Source of the DNA: Butyrivibrio sp. INlla14
GTDB taxonomy: Bacteria > Bacillota > Clostridia > Lachnospirales > Lachnospiraceae
DNA length: 64,000 nt
Assembly (NCBI RefSeq): GCF_900102515.1
Contig: NZ_FMVS01000003.1
Location: forward strand, 182,176 to 246,175
Reading direction: 5' to 3'
The translations under genes and the position numbers were made by a program. The notes beneath the pieces were generated by a model, which made no database searches, had not been told where the DNA came from, and saw only the letters and a program-made list of their open reading frames with translations. Below are positions 44,573 to 54,407 of the stretch, piece after piece. Each line of letters starts with the position of its first letter. Within the stretch, counting starts at the first letter, position 1.

Positions 44573-47500
44573 ATGAATATTTCTTTTCAGGCACTTACTG
44601 GGCAGAAGGTTGAGGAGAGCCGTGATGAATTTTGGATGGATCCAAAAAGAGCTTTGCCTACAGACCAAAGGACCGGTAGATCAAGTGTGCAGGGCGCAGG
44701 TAATGTAAACCTACAGCTTGATTCGAGCATTTTTAGTAATGATGCCTATGCCTGTCACGCCAAAAGCTTAAGTGATATAAGCGAAATGGCAGATAACACG
44801 GATGTTTTGACACAGCATAATTATATGGCGCTTTTATCAAATACCATGTCTGAGGAAGACTTTGCTAAAGCTTCTAAGGAAGGATTTGATATTAATAATC
44901 TGGATAGCGGCCAGACTGTGACCATTCTTGATAAGATCAAGAGTGTTCTTTTGGAGTCTGGAAAAGAGATTGTTGGCTTTAATGACGATCTTAGCCTGGA
45001 TAAGCTGTCAAAGCTTACAGGAAGCATCTCTTTTGCAAAAGAGCTTCAGAAAAGCTTTCATGAAAATGATATTCCCGTCACCTACGAAAATGCCAAATCT
45101 GCAGCTATTGCTTATAATCAGATATCTGACATACAGGGCCTGGAAGACGCTGCAGTAAAATATCTTGTTCATAACAACATGAAACCCAGCATGGAGAATA
45201 TCTATTTTGCTGCCCATAGTACTAATGGGCAAAATCGCATGGGACGCGGGTTCTACGCTCAGGATGCAGGAGGATATTATGCACAGAAGGCTGAAACCTA
45301 TGATTGGGGACAGCTTGATGGCCAAATAGATAAGATCATCGATGAGGCAGGACTTAGAAAGGAAGATAAGCAGGTAAGGGAAGAGGCAAGATGGATCATA
45401 CAGCAGGGAATTCCACTTACAGCGGATACTTTAAATGGAGTACACAGGGTAAAAGAAATATCTTTTCCTGTTTCTGAGAGTAGTGCAGCCAAGGCAATTG
45501 CAGCAGCTATAGCCAACGGAAAAAAGGCAGTAGCAGCGGATCTTTCAGATGACAGAAACTACTATAGACAGGCAGTGGATATTAAAGATGCGACAGAAAA
45601 AATATCTGAGGATGATATTCGTACAAATATCCAGGCTGGAAAAGAGAACACATTAAGGAATCTCATAGCTGAGTCAGAGCTAAATGATAATGACTATGCC
45701 AGAGTAGCAGAATGCTCAGTAGATACACAGGACACAAGATTCGTGCAGGCAAGGCTCCAGCTGGAAGAAGTCAGACTTCGCATGACAGTAGATGCAAATA
45801 AGCAGCTTCTGTCCAGCGGTTTTTCTATTGATACTGCCCCAATGGAGCAGCTTATCGAAAGATTAAAAAATATTTTGGGCCAGATTCCTGACGAAAGTGT
45901 CGGAGCTGCTCTTGATGAAATTGCTGAGGTAACACCTGCTAATCAGACATATATCATCCGAGCAACGCTTAGCAAAGTGGCAATCATACAGTCAGGTCCA
46001 ATAGAGATAAGCGGAGCACAGCTGGGTGAAATCGAGACTGCATCACTTGCCAAGTTAAGTGACGTCTCCATGCAGCTCAAGATGCGCTACAAGAAAGCGG
46101 GAGAGAGCTATGAGCCAATGATGACCGCTCCAAGAGCTGACCTTGGAGATAATATCAAAAAAGCTTTCAGGAATGTAGATGACATATTAAAAGATATGGG
46201 CCAGGAAATTAATGACAGCAATAGGCGCGCTATCAGAATTCTGGGCTACAACAGCATGGAGCTTTCAATAGATAATTTTGAAAAAGTCAGAGCATTTGAC
46301 CAGTCGCTAAAGACAACTCTGGATAGACTTAAACCAGGAGTGGTGCTTGATATAGTAAGAGAAGGCAAGAATCCTCTAGGGATGACCGTTGGTGAGCTAG
46401 CTGAAGCTTTGGATCAAAATTTAATGGGAAATGATGAGCCTGGCAATGGCGGAAGCAGGTCAGATGAGAAATATGCGAAGTTTCTTTATAAGCTGGAGCA
46501 TAAAAAAGAAATTACAGCCCAGGAAAGAAGTGCATTTATTGGTATATACAGATTATTCCATACCATTAAAAAGAATGATTACCAGGCAATTGGTGCAGTT
46601 CTAAAGACAGGTATGGAGATGACACTTGGTAATCTTCTTGCAGCTACCAGAATCCAGTCTGCATATAAGCGGGGAATAGAGTATACAGTAGATGACGACT
46701 TTGGTGGAGTTGAGCTAAAGAACACGTCGGGATTAAAAATTGATGAACAAATAAATTTGGCCTTTAAGTATTATAGTGCACAGGCCGATATAGTATATGA
46801 GAATCTTGAGCCCGAAAAACTCATGCAGGCGGCTCCTTCAGAGGATACTCTTTTACCAAAATTTGCAGAAGACTTGCAAAATGCAGGGGTAGAGGAGAGC
46901 CTTGAGAGGCAGTATGCTTCGCAGGTTATAAGGCAGATAAGAGAGACAGCCCAGACAAGAGATTCAGATAACGCCCTTGAAGAACTAAAAGGTCTTCATA
47001 TGGAGGTTAACTTTGGAAATCTTGAGGCAATGATCTCTAATAGAAGGGAACGTAAGAATGGGAACATCTGGCAGAAGGCAGAAGATCTGGCTGGCGAGAG
47101 GGCTTTGCGAGAGACAGGCAGGCTGGTGGATGCTCTCGGAGAGCCGGATTATGTGGAGACTTACAAAAACAGTCTCAGTAACATCTCGGATAGTCTAGAG
47201 CAGCTTCTTATGAGTGATGATGACTCTTATATTGATGTTAAGGCCATCAACCTCATGCAGAGAAGGATGACTGTTATGAGTCAGAGCTCCGATCAAGGAA
47301 CCTTCGATGTGCCTGTAACTATTGATGGGCAAAAGATTTCCATGCATATCACGCTTAAGAGTGATAACAGCATGGACTCAAGGATGGAGGCAAGTGTTCA
47401 GACATACGAATACGGTCTAATCACAGCAAGTCTTTACGTAAAAGAAAACATGGTGACCGGTATGCTTACAACGACTTATAGTCAGAGCAGCGAAGAAGCT

Positions 47501-47722
47501 GAATACTTGGAAAGCGTTAGATCTAAAATGTGCGTCAAATTGGCTGAGAAACTAAAGGATATTGGCGTGGGCCAGGAACAAATAGCAATCCTTTACCATG
47601 CGCAGACACAGCCTATCTCAGTAGGAACAGCTAATGCAAATGCCACGGATGGCAATCAAAAGAATAAAGCAGATACTACGGTACTTCTGTCTATGGCGAA
47701 AGCATTTATAGAGTCCCTTTAG
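44573..47722 (+). CDS. Large flagellar-operon protein, unknown function (DUF6240-like)
   Basis: The 1049-residue protein has no signal peptide or membrane segment. Most of it is helical, with repeated ~60-residue units around residues 100-330 of the type ITVENAKSAAIAYNQI. The last ~200 residues are beta-rich (VTIDGQKISMHITLKSDN, TASLYVKENMVTGML, SVRSKMCVKLAEKLKDIGV) and resemble the C-terminal domain of the hook-length protein FliK. The start has GAGGT 5 nt upstream. It is the first gene behind a sigma-28-type promoter and lies 9 bp before flagellin, so a role in flagellar assembly or export is likely. I believe it matches DUF6240 of Lachnospiraceae; this is not certain. Confidence 0.72.
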   Translation: MNISFQALTGQKVEESRDEFWMDPKRALPTDQRTGRSSVQGAGNVNLQLDSSIFSNDAYACHAKSLSDISEMADNTDVLTQHNYMALLSNTMSEEDFAKASKEGFDINNLDSGQTVTILDKIKSVLLESGKEIVGFNDDLSLDKLSKLTGSISFAKELQKSFHENDIPVTYENAKSAAIAYNQISDIQGLEDAAVKYLVHNNMKPSMENIYFAAHSTNGQNRMGRGFYAQDAGGYYAQKAETYDWGQLDGQIDKIIDEAGLRKEDKQVREEARWIIQQGIPLTADTLNGVHRVKEISFPVSESSAAKAIAAAIANGKKAVAADLSDDRNYYRQAVDIKDATEKISEDDIRTNIQAGKENTLRNLIAESELNDNDYARVAECSVDTQDTRFVQARLQLEEVRLRMTVDANKQLLSSGFSIDTAPMEQLIERLKNILGQIPDESVGAALDEIAEVTPANQTYIIRATLSKVAIIQSGPIEISGAQLGEIETASLAKLSDVSMQLKMRYKKAGESYEPMMTAPRADLGDNIKKAFRNVDDILKDMGQEINDSNRRAIRILGYNSMELSIDNFEKVRAFDQSLKTTLDRLKPGVVLDIVREGKNPLGMTVGELAEALDQNLMGNDEPGNGGSRSDEKYAKFLYKLEHKKEITAQERSAFIGIYRLFHTIKKNDYQAIGAVLKTGMEMTLGNLLAATRIQSAYKRGIEYTVDDDFGGVELKNTSGLKIDEQINLAFKYYSAQADIVYENLEPEKLMQAAPSEDTLLPKFAEDLQNAGVEESLERQYASQVIRQIRETAQTRDSDNALEELKGLHMEVNFGNLEAMISNRRERKNGNIWQKAEDLAGERALRETGRLVDALGEPDYVETYKNSLSNISDSLEQLLMSDDDSYIDVKAINLMQRRMTVMSQSSDQGTFDVPVTIDGQKISMHITLKSDNSMDSRMEASVQTYEYGLITASLYVKENMVTGMLTTTYSQSSEEAEYLESVRSKMCVKLAEKLKDIGVGQEQIAILYHAQTQPISVGTANANATDGNQKNKADTTVLLSMAKAFIESL

Positions 47723-47731
47723 GAGGTAGAA

Positions 47732-48916
47732 ATGAAAGTAAATTATAACGTGTCCGCGATGATCGCTAATAACGCGCTTCAGAGAAATGATAATCTCTTA
47801 TCTGAATCACTGGAGAGATTGTCCAGCGGCCTTAAGATTGCAAATGCCAAGGATAATCCTTCAGGTCTTGCAATGTCAAGAAGAATGAATTCCCAGATTG
47901 AAGGTCTTGGAGTAGCTGGAGATAGCTCAAATGATGCAATCTCTATTGTTCAGGTTGCAGATGGATCTTTGTCAGAAATCCATGAAATCTTGCAGAGAAT
48001 GAACCAGCTTGCTGTTCAGGCAAGTAACGGAACCCTCACAGATTCTGACAGGCAGACAATTCAGGAGGAGGTAAGTCTTTTAAAACAGGAAATAGAGCGA
48101 ATGGCTCAGACCACTCAGTTTAACGGCCAGAATATACTGGATGGAACATTTGATCTTAAAGGATATACTACTGTAGGTGATAGCATTGATGGCGCTGTTA
48201 CAGACGCTTCTGTTAAACTTAGCAGCTACTCAGATGTTGTGGAGGCTGGACAATATAAGATCACCGGAATAGATGTTTCTTACATAAACCTTACTGGATC
48301 AACCGGAGTCGATAAAAAAGGTATTTTCTTTGAAAATGGAAGTGACAAAGAAATTAAGATCTACAAGGTAAACAATGGCGTTGAGACTGAGTACATGACA
48401 AATGGAATGTCAGCAACCATCAATGAAGATGTGCTTACACTCAAAGACAGTACTGGAAAAAGAATAGATATTCAGATAGACAGACCCTTTGATGATACTG
48501 TATTTCTTGATCTTACGGCTTCCGGAGCAATGACAATGCAGGTAGGAGCTAATGAGGGCCAGACACTTGATATCAGGATTCCTAAGGTTTCCCTTACTAC
48601 GCTTGGAATCTACAACCTTGATATGGCTAATACAGTCGGCGCAAGAGAAGCAATCGAAGACATAAAGGGAGCTCTTTCAACAATAAGTTCAATCCGTGCA
48701 AGGCTTGGATCCTATCAGAACAGACTTGAGCATACATCAAACAGTCTGGATATTACTGTTGAGAATATGACTGCCGCTTATTCAAGAATCATGGATGTAG
48801 ATATGGCTGAAGAGATGACTGTTTATTCTACTCAGCAGGTGCTCTCCCAGGCCGGAACCTCTATGATGGCTCAGGCAAATGAAAGACCATCACAGGTATT
48901 GCAGCTTCTTCAGTGA
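47732..48916 (+). CDS. Flagellin
   Basis: The 394-residue protein has the conserved D0/D1 N-terminus (NYNVSAMIANNALQRNDNL, LERLSSGLKIANAKDNPSGLAMS) and C-terminus (ITVENMTAAYSRIMDVDMAEEM, ending QVLQLLQ). The central ~120 residues (~140-275) form the variable surface domain. It is exported through the flagellum and polymerises into the filament. The middle is short, so the filament should be simple. AGGAGG sits 6 nt before the ATG. Its gene lies between a large FliK-like protein and a FliS-like chaperone, as one transcript. Confidence 0.95.
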   Translation: MKVNYNVSAMIANNALQRNDNLLSESLERLSSGLKIANAKDNPSGLAMSRRMNSQIEGLGVAGDSSNDAISIVQVADGSLSEIHEILQRMNQLAVQASNGTLTDSDRQTIQEEVSLLKQEIERMAQTTQFNGQNILDGTFDLKGYTTVGDSIDGAVTDASVKLSSYSDVVEAGQYKITGIDVSYINLTGSTGVDKKGIFFENGSDKEIKIYKVNNGVETEYMTNGMSATINEDVLTLKDSTGKRIDIQIDRPFDDTVFLDLTASGAMTMQVGANEGQTLDIRIPKVSLTTLGIYNLDMANTVGAREAIEDIKGALSTISSIRARLGSYQNRLEHTSNSLDITVENMTAAYSRIMDVDMAEEMTVYSTQQVLSQAGTSMMAQANERPSQVLQLLQ

Positions 48917-48946
48917 CCTAATTAGGATAGTAGAGAGGATATGTCT

Positions 48947-49423
48947 ATGACACAGGAAAAAAAGCAGGAGTATACCCTCAAGATAACACAGGCAAATAAG
49001 ACACAGATGATCACAATACTGTACGAAATGGTGCTTGAATATATAGCAGATGCGAAGGCTGCCATAAGCACAGGCAACAGAACTCTTTCAGACAGAAATA
49101 TAGGATATGCCCAAAACTGCATTGATGAACTTATTCGCTCTGTAAATTTGCAGACTGAGCTTGGAAAAATGCTTCATAAGCTCTATATCTTTTCCAAAAA
49201 AGAGCTGATGCTTACAGGGGTTAACATGAGTCTAAACAGATTGCATGGAGTAGAGCGGAATTTTAAGGCGCTCCATGCAGCATACAAAGAGATAGAGAGC
49301 ATTGATAAAAGCGAACCGACCATGGGAAATACGCAGAGTGTGTATGCTGGACTTACTTATGGCAGGTATAGTTTAAATGAAAGTGTAAAAGATTCATCTA
49401 TGAACCGTGGATTTATGGCTTAA
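48947..49423 (+). CDS. FliS-like flagellin chaperone
   Basis: The protein (158 residues from the ATG at 48947, chosen for its 8-nt spacing from GAGAGG; a further ATG lies at 48941) is mainly helical. NKTQMITILYEMVLEYIADAKAA near its N-terminus follows the FliS pattern of an LY-containing first helix, followed by predicted helices and a flexible Ser/Met tail. FliS binds the flagellin C-terminus in the cytoplasm and prevents early polymerisation. It directly follows flagellin (24-30 bp). The tail (~120-158) is longer than in most FliS proteins. Confidence 0.78.
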   Translation: MTQEKKQEYTLKITQANKTQMITILYEMVLEYIADAKAAISTGNRTLSDRNIGYAQNCIDELIRSVNLQTELGKMLHKLYIFSKKELMLTGVNMSLNRLHGVERNFKALHAAYKEIESIDKSEPTMGNTQSVYAGLTYGRYSLNESVKDSSMNRGFMA

Positions 49424-49470
49424 CCATGCCTGTTTCCGAATTTCTTAAGAAAGATTAATAATTTTAGGTA

Positions 49471-49499
49471 TTTACAAACCGCTTTTATGATGATAAATT
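49471..49499 (+). promoter_or_regulatory. Candidate promoter of the Tad pilus operon
   Basis: TTTACA (49471-49476) and TAAATT (49494-49499) are spaced by 17 bp, about 40 bp before the ribosome site of the first Tad gene. Confidence 0.5.
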
Positions 49500-49541
49500 C
49501 TTTAATCGCGAGCTCGAAAAAATCTTTGAAAGGAGTGGATC

Positions 49542-49952
49542 ATAATAAGAGCGGTTTTACTCTTGTTTTTAGGCGGAGCAGTTTTTACCGATCTGTATAA
49601 AGACAAGATCTATAATGTTTGGGTAATTCCAGGTCTATTAACTGGACTTATCTTAGCCCTGAGCCAGGGACCAGACAGGTTTCTAAATGCGCTTACGGGT
49701 GTCGGAGCCACCTTCTTGGTGCTCATGCCGGTCTATCTCGTTAAAGGGATTGCGGCAGGAGATGTTAAACTGTTATTGTCTACAGCATCTTTTTTATCAT
49801 TTCAGGAATTATATTCCTGTATCTTATTTTCTTTCCTGATTGCAGGAGCCATTTCACTGGTAATTATTATTTTTAAGAGAGAAAAGAAAACACTACATTT
49901 TGCAGTACCTGTCCTTTTGAGTGCAGTACTTGTTTTGGGAGGATTGGTATGA
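49542..49952 (+). CDS. A24 prepilin peptidase (TadV/CpaA-like), probable ATA start
   Basis: The protein is a short, four-to-five-helix A24 peptidase that cleaves the leader of Flp-type prepilins. The two catalytic aspartates are in FTDLYKDK and AGDVKLL. No ATG, GTG or TTG lies at the right distance from its strong ribosome site AAAGGAG (49529-49535). The first frame-compatible standard start, TTG at 49563, would remove the first half of helix 1. The frame stays open upstream through ATC-ATA-ATA (49539-49547), and ATA at 49542 has ideal spacing, giving IIRAVLLLFLGGAVFTDL, a typical CpaA N-terminus. A sequencing error in an original ATG is the alternative. The next gene overlaps by 4 bp (ATGA). 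Confidence 0.78.
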   Translation: MIRAVLLLFLGGAVFTDLYKDKIYNVWVIPGLLTGLILALSQGPDRFLNALTGVGATFLVLMPVYLVKGIAAGDVKLLLSTASFLSFQELYSCILFSFLIAGAISLVIIIFKREKKTLHFAVPVLLSAVLVLGGLV

Positions 49953-50968
49953 AAAAGCTAAAACTAGTTATTTGCGATAGCGATGAGCTTTATTGCAGAA
50001 GACTTGATGAGTACTTAAGGAGCCATTTACATCTTGGCTTTGAAATTTTCTCTTTTACTGATTTTAAGATCATGGAGGAATTTGCAAGAAAGAACACAGT
50101 TGAACTTCTGATGATAGCGGAAAGCTTGCTTGAAGAGCTAGGTGAATGCAAACTTTTCTCAAGCCTCAGGAATATACTAATTCTTGATGAAGGCCTTGGC
50201 GGAAGCAGCGTGGTTAGAGATGGAGATGAGCTGACAACTAAATATGTGGATAAGTACCAGTCAGCGTCCAGTATTGTGGATAACATTATTGGTTTTTGCA
50301 TGGAAGATTCAAGCAGTTTGCATGGCCTTAGCTTGCAGACAGCCTCAGGAAAAGGGAGAGTTATCAGCTTGTATTCACCACTTTCTAAATGTGGACAGAC
50401 AACTCTTGCAGTCAACATTGCAGAACTTTTAGCCAAAGAGTCCAAGACCATTTTTCTTAGTTTTGAAAGCTTTTCAACTCTGCCTGATCATCTTGGTATT
50501 GAATACGAAGAGGATATATCAGACCTGGTCTATTATGCAGATTGTGAAAGAGATAAATTCGTACTTTATCTGGAAAAGATAAAAAGAAGCAAGAACAACG
50601 TGGACTACATAATGCCAGCCAAGACTGCAATGCAGATTAAGGAAATAGGGTTTGAAAAGGTTATGGATCTGTACAGGCTACTGACTGATGAATGTGGATA
50701 TGACAACATTGTTGTAGATCTTACAGAGCTTCCAGGTGGTTTTTTTGATATTGCATCTTCAAGTGAAAAGATATTCACAATAACAAGGGATAACTTGCGG
50801 GATAACAGAGTTGTGCAGATGTACGATGAAGTCCTTAGGAAAAGCGAACTTGAGGATATAATTGAAAAGACCATAAAATGCCAGCTTCCGGATATTAGGG
50901 ACAAGCAGGAATACGATGGGTATGTTTATAATCTACTTGCCCGGGAGGGACTTTTGAATGGAAGATAG
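49949..50968 (+). CDS. TadZ/CpaE-like pilus assembly protein
   Basis: The 339-residue protein has an N-terminal receiver-like domain (~1-130; KLVICDSDELYCRRL) and a C-terminal MinD/ParA-type ATPase domain (~140-330). Its P-loop is degenerate: the KGGVGKTT pattern reads LSKCGQTT, with the key lysine replaced by glutamine, as in several TadZ proteins. TadZ places the Tad machine at a site in the cell. The start overlaps the prepilin peptidase stop (ATGA) and the end overlaps tadA by 11 bp, so expression is tightly coupled. Confidence 0.82.
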   Translation: MKKLKLVICDSDELYCRRLDEYLRSHLHLGFEIFSFTDFKIMEEFARKNTVELLMIAESLLEELGECKLFSSLRNILILDEGLGGSSVVRDGDELTTKYVDKYQSASSIVDNIIGFCMEDSSSLHGLSLQTASGKGRVISLYSPLSKCGQTTLAVNIAELLAKESKTIFLSFESFSTLPDHLGIEYEEDISDLVYYADCERDKFVLYLEKIKRSKNNVDYIMPAKTAMQIKEIGFEKVMDLYRLLTDECGYDNIVVDLTELPGGFFDIASSSEKIFTITRDNLRDNRVVQMYDEVLRKSELEDIIEKTIKCQLPDIRDKQEYDGYVYNLLAREGLLNGR

Positions 50969-52196
50969 ATTTGATGGGATAAAAAAATCTGTCAGGCAAA
51001 AGGTCATGGGCTGCATAGACTACTCCAAGGATATCTCTGACGAAGAAATGTATGTACTTGTGGATAAAGAACTATCTGAAAGGCTAAGGCATGTCGCTAT
51101 ATCAGTGGAGGATAGAAAAAGGCTCAGAATGCAGATTTTTCATTCTATAAGAAAACTAGATATCCTTCAGCAACTGGTAGATGACCCTACAGTCACGGAA
51201 ATCATGGTAAATGGTACTGAAAATATCTTCATCGAGAAAAATGGAAGTCTGTTTAAGTTTGATGGAAGATTTGAATCAAGAGACAAACTTGAGGATGTTG
51301 TTCAGCAGATAGTTGCATCCTGCAATAGAGTCGTCAATCAGTCGCAGCCAATAGTGGATGCAAGACTTGAAAATGGTAGCCGAGTGAATATCGTGCTAGG
51401 CCCCGTCGCACTTAATGGTCCAATCATCACTATTCGAAGATTTCCAGATAAACCTATAGACATGGCAAAGCTCATAGAGCTTGGTTCTTTATCTCCTTTT
51501 CTTAGAGATTATCTAAAGATCTTAATAAAGGCAGGCTATAACGTCTTTATTTCCGGTGGCACAGGTTCTGGTAAGACCACATTTCTCAATGCATTATCGG
51601 ATTTTATTCCCAAGGACCTAAGAGTTCTTACGATAGAAGATTCTGCAGAACTTCAGATTATTGGAGTGCCCAACCTTGTCAGGCTGGAATCCAGAAATGC
51701 CAATGTAGAAGGATGCAAACCCATTACCATTAGAGATCTTATTAAGTCATCTCTGCGAATGCGACCAGACTGGATCATCGTAGGTGAGGTTAGAGGAGGA
51801 GAATGTGTTGACATGCTGCAGGCTATGAATACCGGGCATATGGCCATGTCAACAGGTCATTCCAATAGTGCTTCAGACATGCTGTACAGACTAGAGACCA
51901 TGAGCCTTATGGGAATGGGGGAACTACCACTGTCTGCGGTAAGAGGCCAGATTTCAGCAGGAATAGACATTATAGTACATCTTGGAAGACTGAGGGACAG
52001 ATCAAGAAAAGTGCTGGAAATAAGTGAAGTGGAAAAAGAACTTGATGATAATGGCAGAATTACACTTAACCCACTTTTTAGATTCTGCGAAAGCGCTGAG
52101 TCTACAGACTTAAAGATAAAGGGAGAATGGAGGAAAATTGGTGAACTTAAGAATACTGAAAAGCTTGAGGCAGCAGGTCTTAGGCTATCATCCTAA
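50958..52196 (+). CDS. tadA: Tad pilus assembly ATPase TadA/CpaF
   Basis: The 412-residue secretion ATPase shows Walker [16 protein letters not shown] (~198-212), the Asp box TIEDSAEL (~228-235), Walker [12 protein letters not shown] (~273-283) and the His box [11 protein letters not shown] (~295-305). It powers polymerisation of Flp pilins. Family length and order match CpaF. It ends with tadB overlapping by ~56 bp. Confidence 0.95.
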   Translation: MEDRFDGIKKSVRQKVMGCIDYSKDISDEEMYVLVDKELSERLRHVAISVEDRKRLRMQIFHSIRKLDILQQLVDDPTVTEIMVNGTENIFIEKNGSLFKFDGRFESRDKLEDVVQQIVASCNRVVNQSQPIVDARLENGSRVNIVLGPVALNGPIITIRRFPDKPIDMAKLIELGSLSPFLRDYLKILIKAGYNVFISGGTGSGKTTFLNALSDFIPKDLRVLTIEDSAELQIIGVPNLVRLESRNANVEGCKPITIRDLIKSSLRMRPDWIIVGEVRGGECVDMLQAMNTGHMAMSTGHSNSASDMLYRLETMSLMGMGELPLSAVRGQISAGIDIIVHLGRLRDRSRKVLEISEVEKELDDNGRITLNPLFRFCESAESTDLKIKGEWRKIGELKNTEKLEAAGLRLSS

Positions 52197-52905
52197 GAAG
52201 AGTGATGCCATTTTCTGGATTCAGGGAGCTTTGATCGCACTAATGTTTGGGAGATTATTTTTCGACTCGTATCTTGCGGTGGCTATATTATCGCCGATAG
52301 CAATCCCTTGGGTTGTCATCCAAAAGAAAAATAAAAGAGAGCAAAGATGCAGACAGATTGGAATTCAGTTTAAGGATGCCATCTTTTCTGTTTTAACGAG
52401 TCTGAAGGCAGGCTTCTCTATAGAGAATGCATTTATGGAAGCAAGAAGAGACATGGAACTTCTTTATGGTAAAAACAGCGATATTTCTTTTTATCTTGCA
52501 AGGATCAGTAAGGGGCTAAAAAACAGTGTTCCTCTTGAAAAGCTTATCTATGGCATGGGAAAAGAAACAGGAAATACAGACATCCAGGACTTTGCAATGG
52601 TCTTTTCTGTAGCGAAAAGAAGTGGCGGAAACATGACAGACATTATCCAGCGGACTATAGATGTTATCTCAAGGAAGATGAATGTTGAAAAAGAGATAGA
52701 TGTTCTTGTCAGCGCTAAAAGGCTTGAAGCCAGGATAATGAACTGTGTTCCGTTTTTTATCATCTTCTATATAAGTCTGACAAGCCCAGGTTTTTTTGAT
52801 GCTTTATATCACAATTTTTTTGGAATAATTCTAATGACTGTTTGTATGGTCATCTACTGCATTTCGTACGTTCTGTCTGAGCGCATAGTAAATATCTCTG
52901 TTTAA
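52141..52905 (+). CDS. TadB-like pilus inner-membrane platform protein
   Basis: The 254-residue type II secretion F-family protein has an N-terminal pair of membrane helices (~30-65), a cytoplasmic GspF-type domain (KDAIFSVLTSLKAGFSIENAFMEARRD, FAMVFSVAKRSGGNMTDIIQRTIDVI) and two C-terminal helices. The GTG at 52141 is preferred, being 7 nt from GGAGG; a TTG three bases earlier is possible. Its start lies inside tadA. It pairs with TadC below to form the assembly platform. Confidence 0.9.
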   Translation: MNLRILKSLRQQVLGYHPKKSDAIFWIQGALIALMFGRLFFDSYLAVAILSPIAIPWVVIQKKNKREQRCRQIGIQFKDAIFSVLTSLKAGFSIENAFMEARRDMELLYGKNSDISFYLARISKGLKNSVPLEKLIYGMGKETGNTDIQDFAMVFSVAKRSGGNMTDIIQRTIDVISRKMNVEKEIDVLVSAKRLEARIMNCVPFFIIFYISLTSPGFFDALYHNFFGIILMTVCMVIYCISYVLSERIVNISV

Positions 52906-52922
52906 AGAAGGAAATTTAAAGA

Positions 52923-54380
52923 ATGATTTTGATTTATTTTATTATTCCAGTGCTGGTTTTTTCTATCTGGATAATAGCAAGAAATATGGAACTTGATGAA
53001 GATATAAACGAAGAGGGTATATCAAAAGAATTATTTAAGGTATCTCTTTTCATATATCAAAAGATACGTGGCAAGAGGCATATTTCCTGGGATCAGAAGG
53101 TTCGAGGATACCTGACAACACTTGGTGGAAGCAAGGATTTGGATAAGGCAACCAGTTATTACTATGCCCAAAAGATCAGTATAGTTCTGCTACTTGCATT
53201 TTGCGGTAGCATACTTTCTCTTGTGCTATACCTTTCAGGAAACTTTGATGGAGCACTAAAGGAAAGTGGGCAGGTGGAGAGATATCTTCCAGGAGAGGGG
53301 CAGCGTGATGTTGAACTAGTAGCCAAAACTGAAGATGGAACGAAGCTTGGAAAATTTCATGTAGAAGTAGGGGAGAGGAAGTACACCAAAAAAGAAGCAG
53401 ATGCCTTATTTGAAGAAGCAAGTTCAAAACTAGAAAAAGAAATTCTGGGAAAGAACGAGAGCTTAGAAAAAGTAAATGACAATCTAAGGCTGATAAAGCA
53501 AATTGATGGGTACCCCTTCGAGATAACCTGGAATGTAGATGATCATGATATTTGCAAATATGACGGAGAGATAGACTGTTCAAATGTCTCTGCGGAGGGC
53601 ACAGTTATTACGCTGATCGCTACTTATACTTACGATGATCACAAGTGGGAGCAGGTAATATATGCGAAAGTAATACCCAAAAAACTTTCGCCGGCCCAGA
53701 TCATTCAAAACGACATTGAAGAGCTGCTAAATACCAGCAATGAGGTAAGCAGGTATGAAGGAAGCATGGAACTACCGGAGAAGTACAAAGAAGAAAAATT
53801 AAGCTGGAGTGAAATAAAAGAAGACAATAGTCTTCTGCTACTTCTCCTAATGCTGGTAGGTGGTGCAGCAACTTTTGTAATGAAGGATAAAGAATTAAAG
53901 CAAAAGATTGATGATAGAAATGCAAAGCTCATAAGAGAATATCCGGGAATTGTTTCGCAGATAGTCTTATATCTAGGGGCTGGAATGACCATGAGAAATA
54001 TCTTTTCTAAACTGTCAGAGAATTATGCCAGTAAAAGAAAAAAGGGTGCTCCCATGAGTTATGCATATGAGGAACTTACAAAAAGCACTAGAGAAATGAA
54101 AATGGGAAAATCCGAGACTGCGGTGTATGAGGATTTTGGGAGAAGATGTGGTGGGCAGCAGTATACGAGACTTAGTACGTTGCTGTCCCAGAATTTGAGA
54201 AAGGGAAATAGTGAGCTTTTAAAGCTACTTTCAGAGGAGTCAGAAAAAGCATTTGATGACAGACTTGATCTGGCAAGAAAAGCAGGAGAAGAGGCTGGAA
54301 CAAGACTCCTATTACCTATGATACTAATGCTGCTTATTGTGATGATAATTATCATGATTCCAGCGTATATGACATTTTAA
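52923..54380 (+). CDS. TadC-like platform protein with large extracytoplasmic insert
   Basis: The 485-residue protein is much longer than usual TadC (~300). The C-terminal half has the expected F-family features (MVGG-type helix at ~300-320, REYPGIVSQIVLYLGAGMTMRNIFSKL, LLSQNLRKGNSELLKLL, a final hydrophobic pair). Between the membrane segments at ~75-105 and ~305-325 lies an extra domain of about 200 residues, rich in beta strands (YPFEITWNVDDHD, ITLIATYTYDDHKWEQVIYAKV), predicted to face outside. Such an insert is not typical for TadC and might contact the pilus or wall. It follows tadB by 17 bp. Confidence 0.85.
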   Translation: MILIYFIIPVLVFSIWIIARNMELDEDINEEGISKELFKVSLFIYQKIRGKRHISWDQKVRGYLTTLGGSKDLDKATSYYYAQKISIVLLLAFCGSILSLVLYLSGNFDGALKESGQVERYLPGEGQRDVELVAKTEDGTKLGKFHVEVGERKYTKKEADALFEEASSKLEKEILGKNESLEKVNDNLRLIKQIDGYPFEITWNVDDHDICKYDGEIDCSNVSAEGTVITLIATYTYDDHKWEQVIYAKVIPKKLSPAQIIQNDIEELLNTSNEVSRYEGSMELPEKYKEEKLSWSEIKEDNSLLLLLLMLVGGAATFVMKDKELKQKIDDRNAKLIREYPGIVSQIVLYLGAGMTMRNIFSKLSENYASKRKKGAPMSYAYEELTKSTREMKMGKSETAVYEDFGRRCGGQQYTRLSTLLSQNLRKGNSELLKLLSEESEKAFDDRLDLARKAGEEAGTRLLLPMILMLLIVMIIIMIPAYMTF

Positions 54381-54407
54381 ATTATGAAAAAGAAAGAGGA
54401 AATAATA

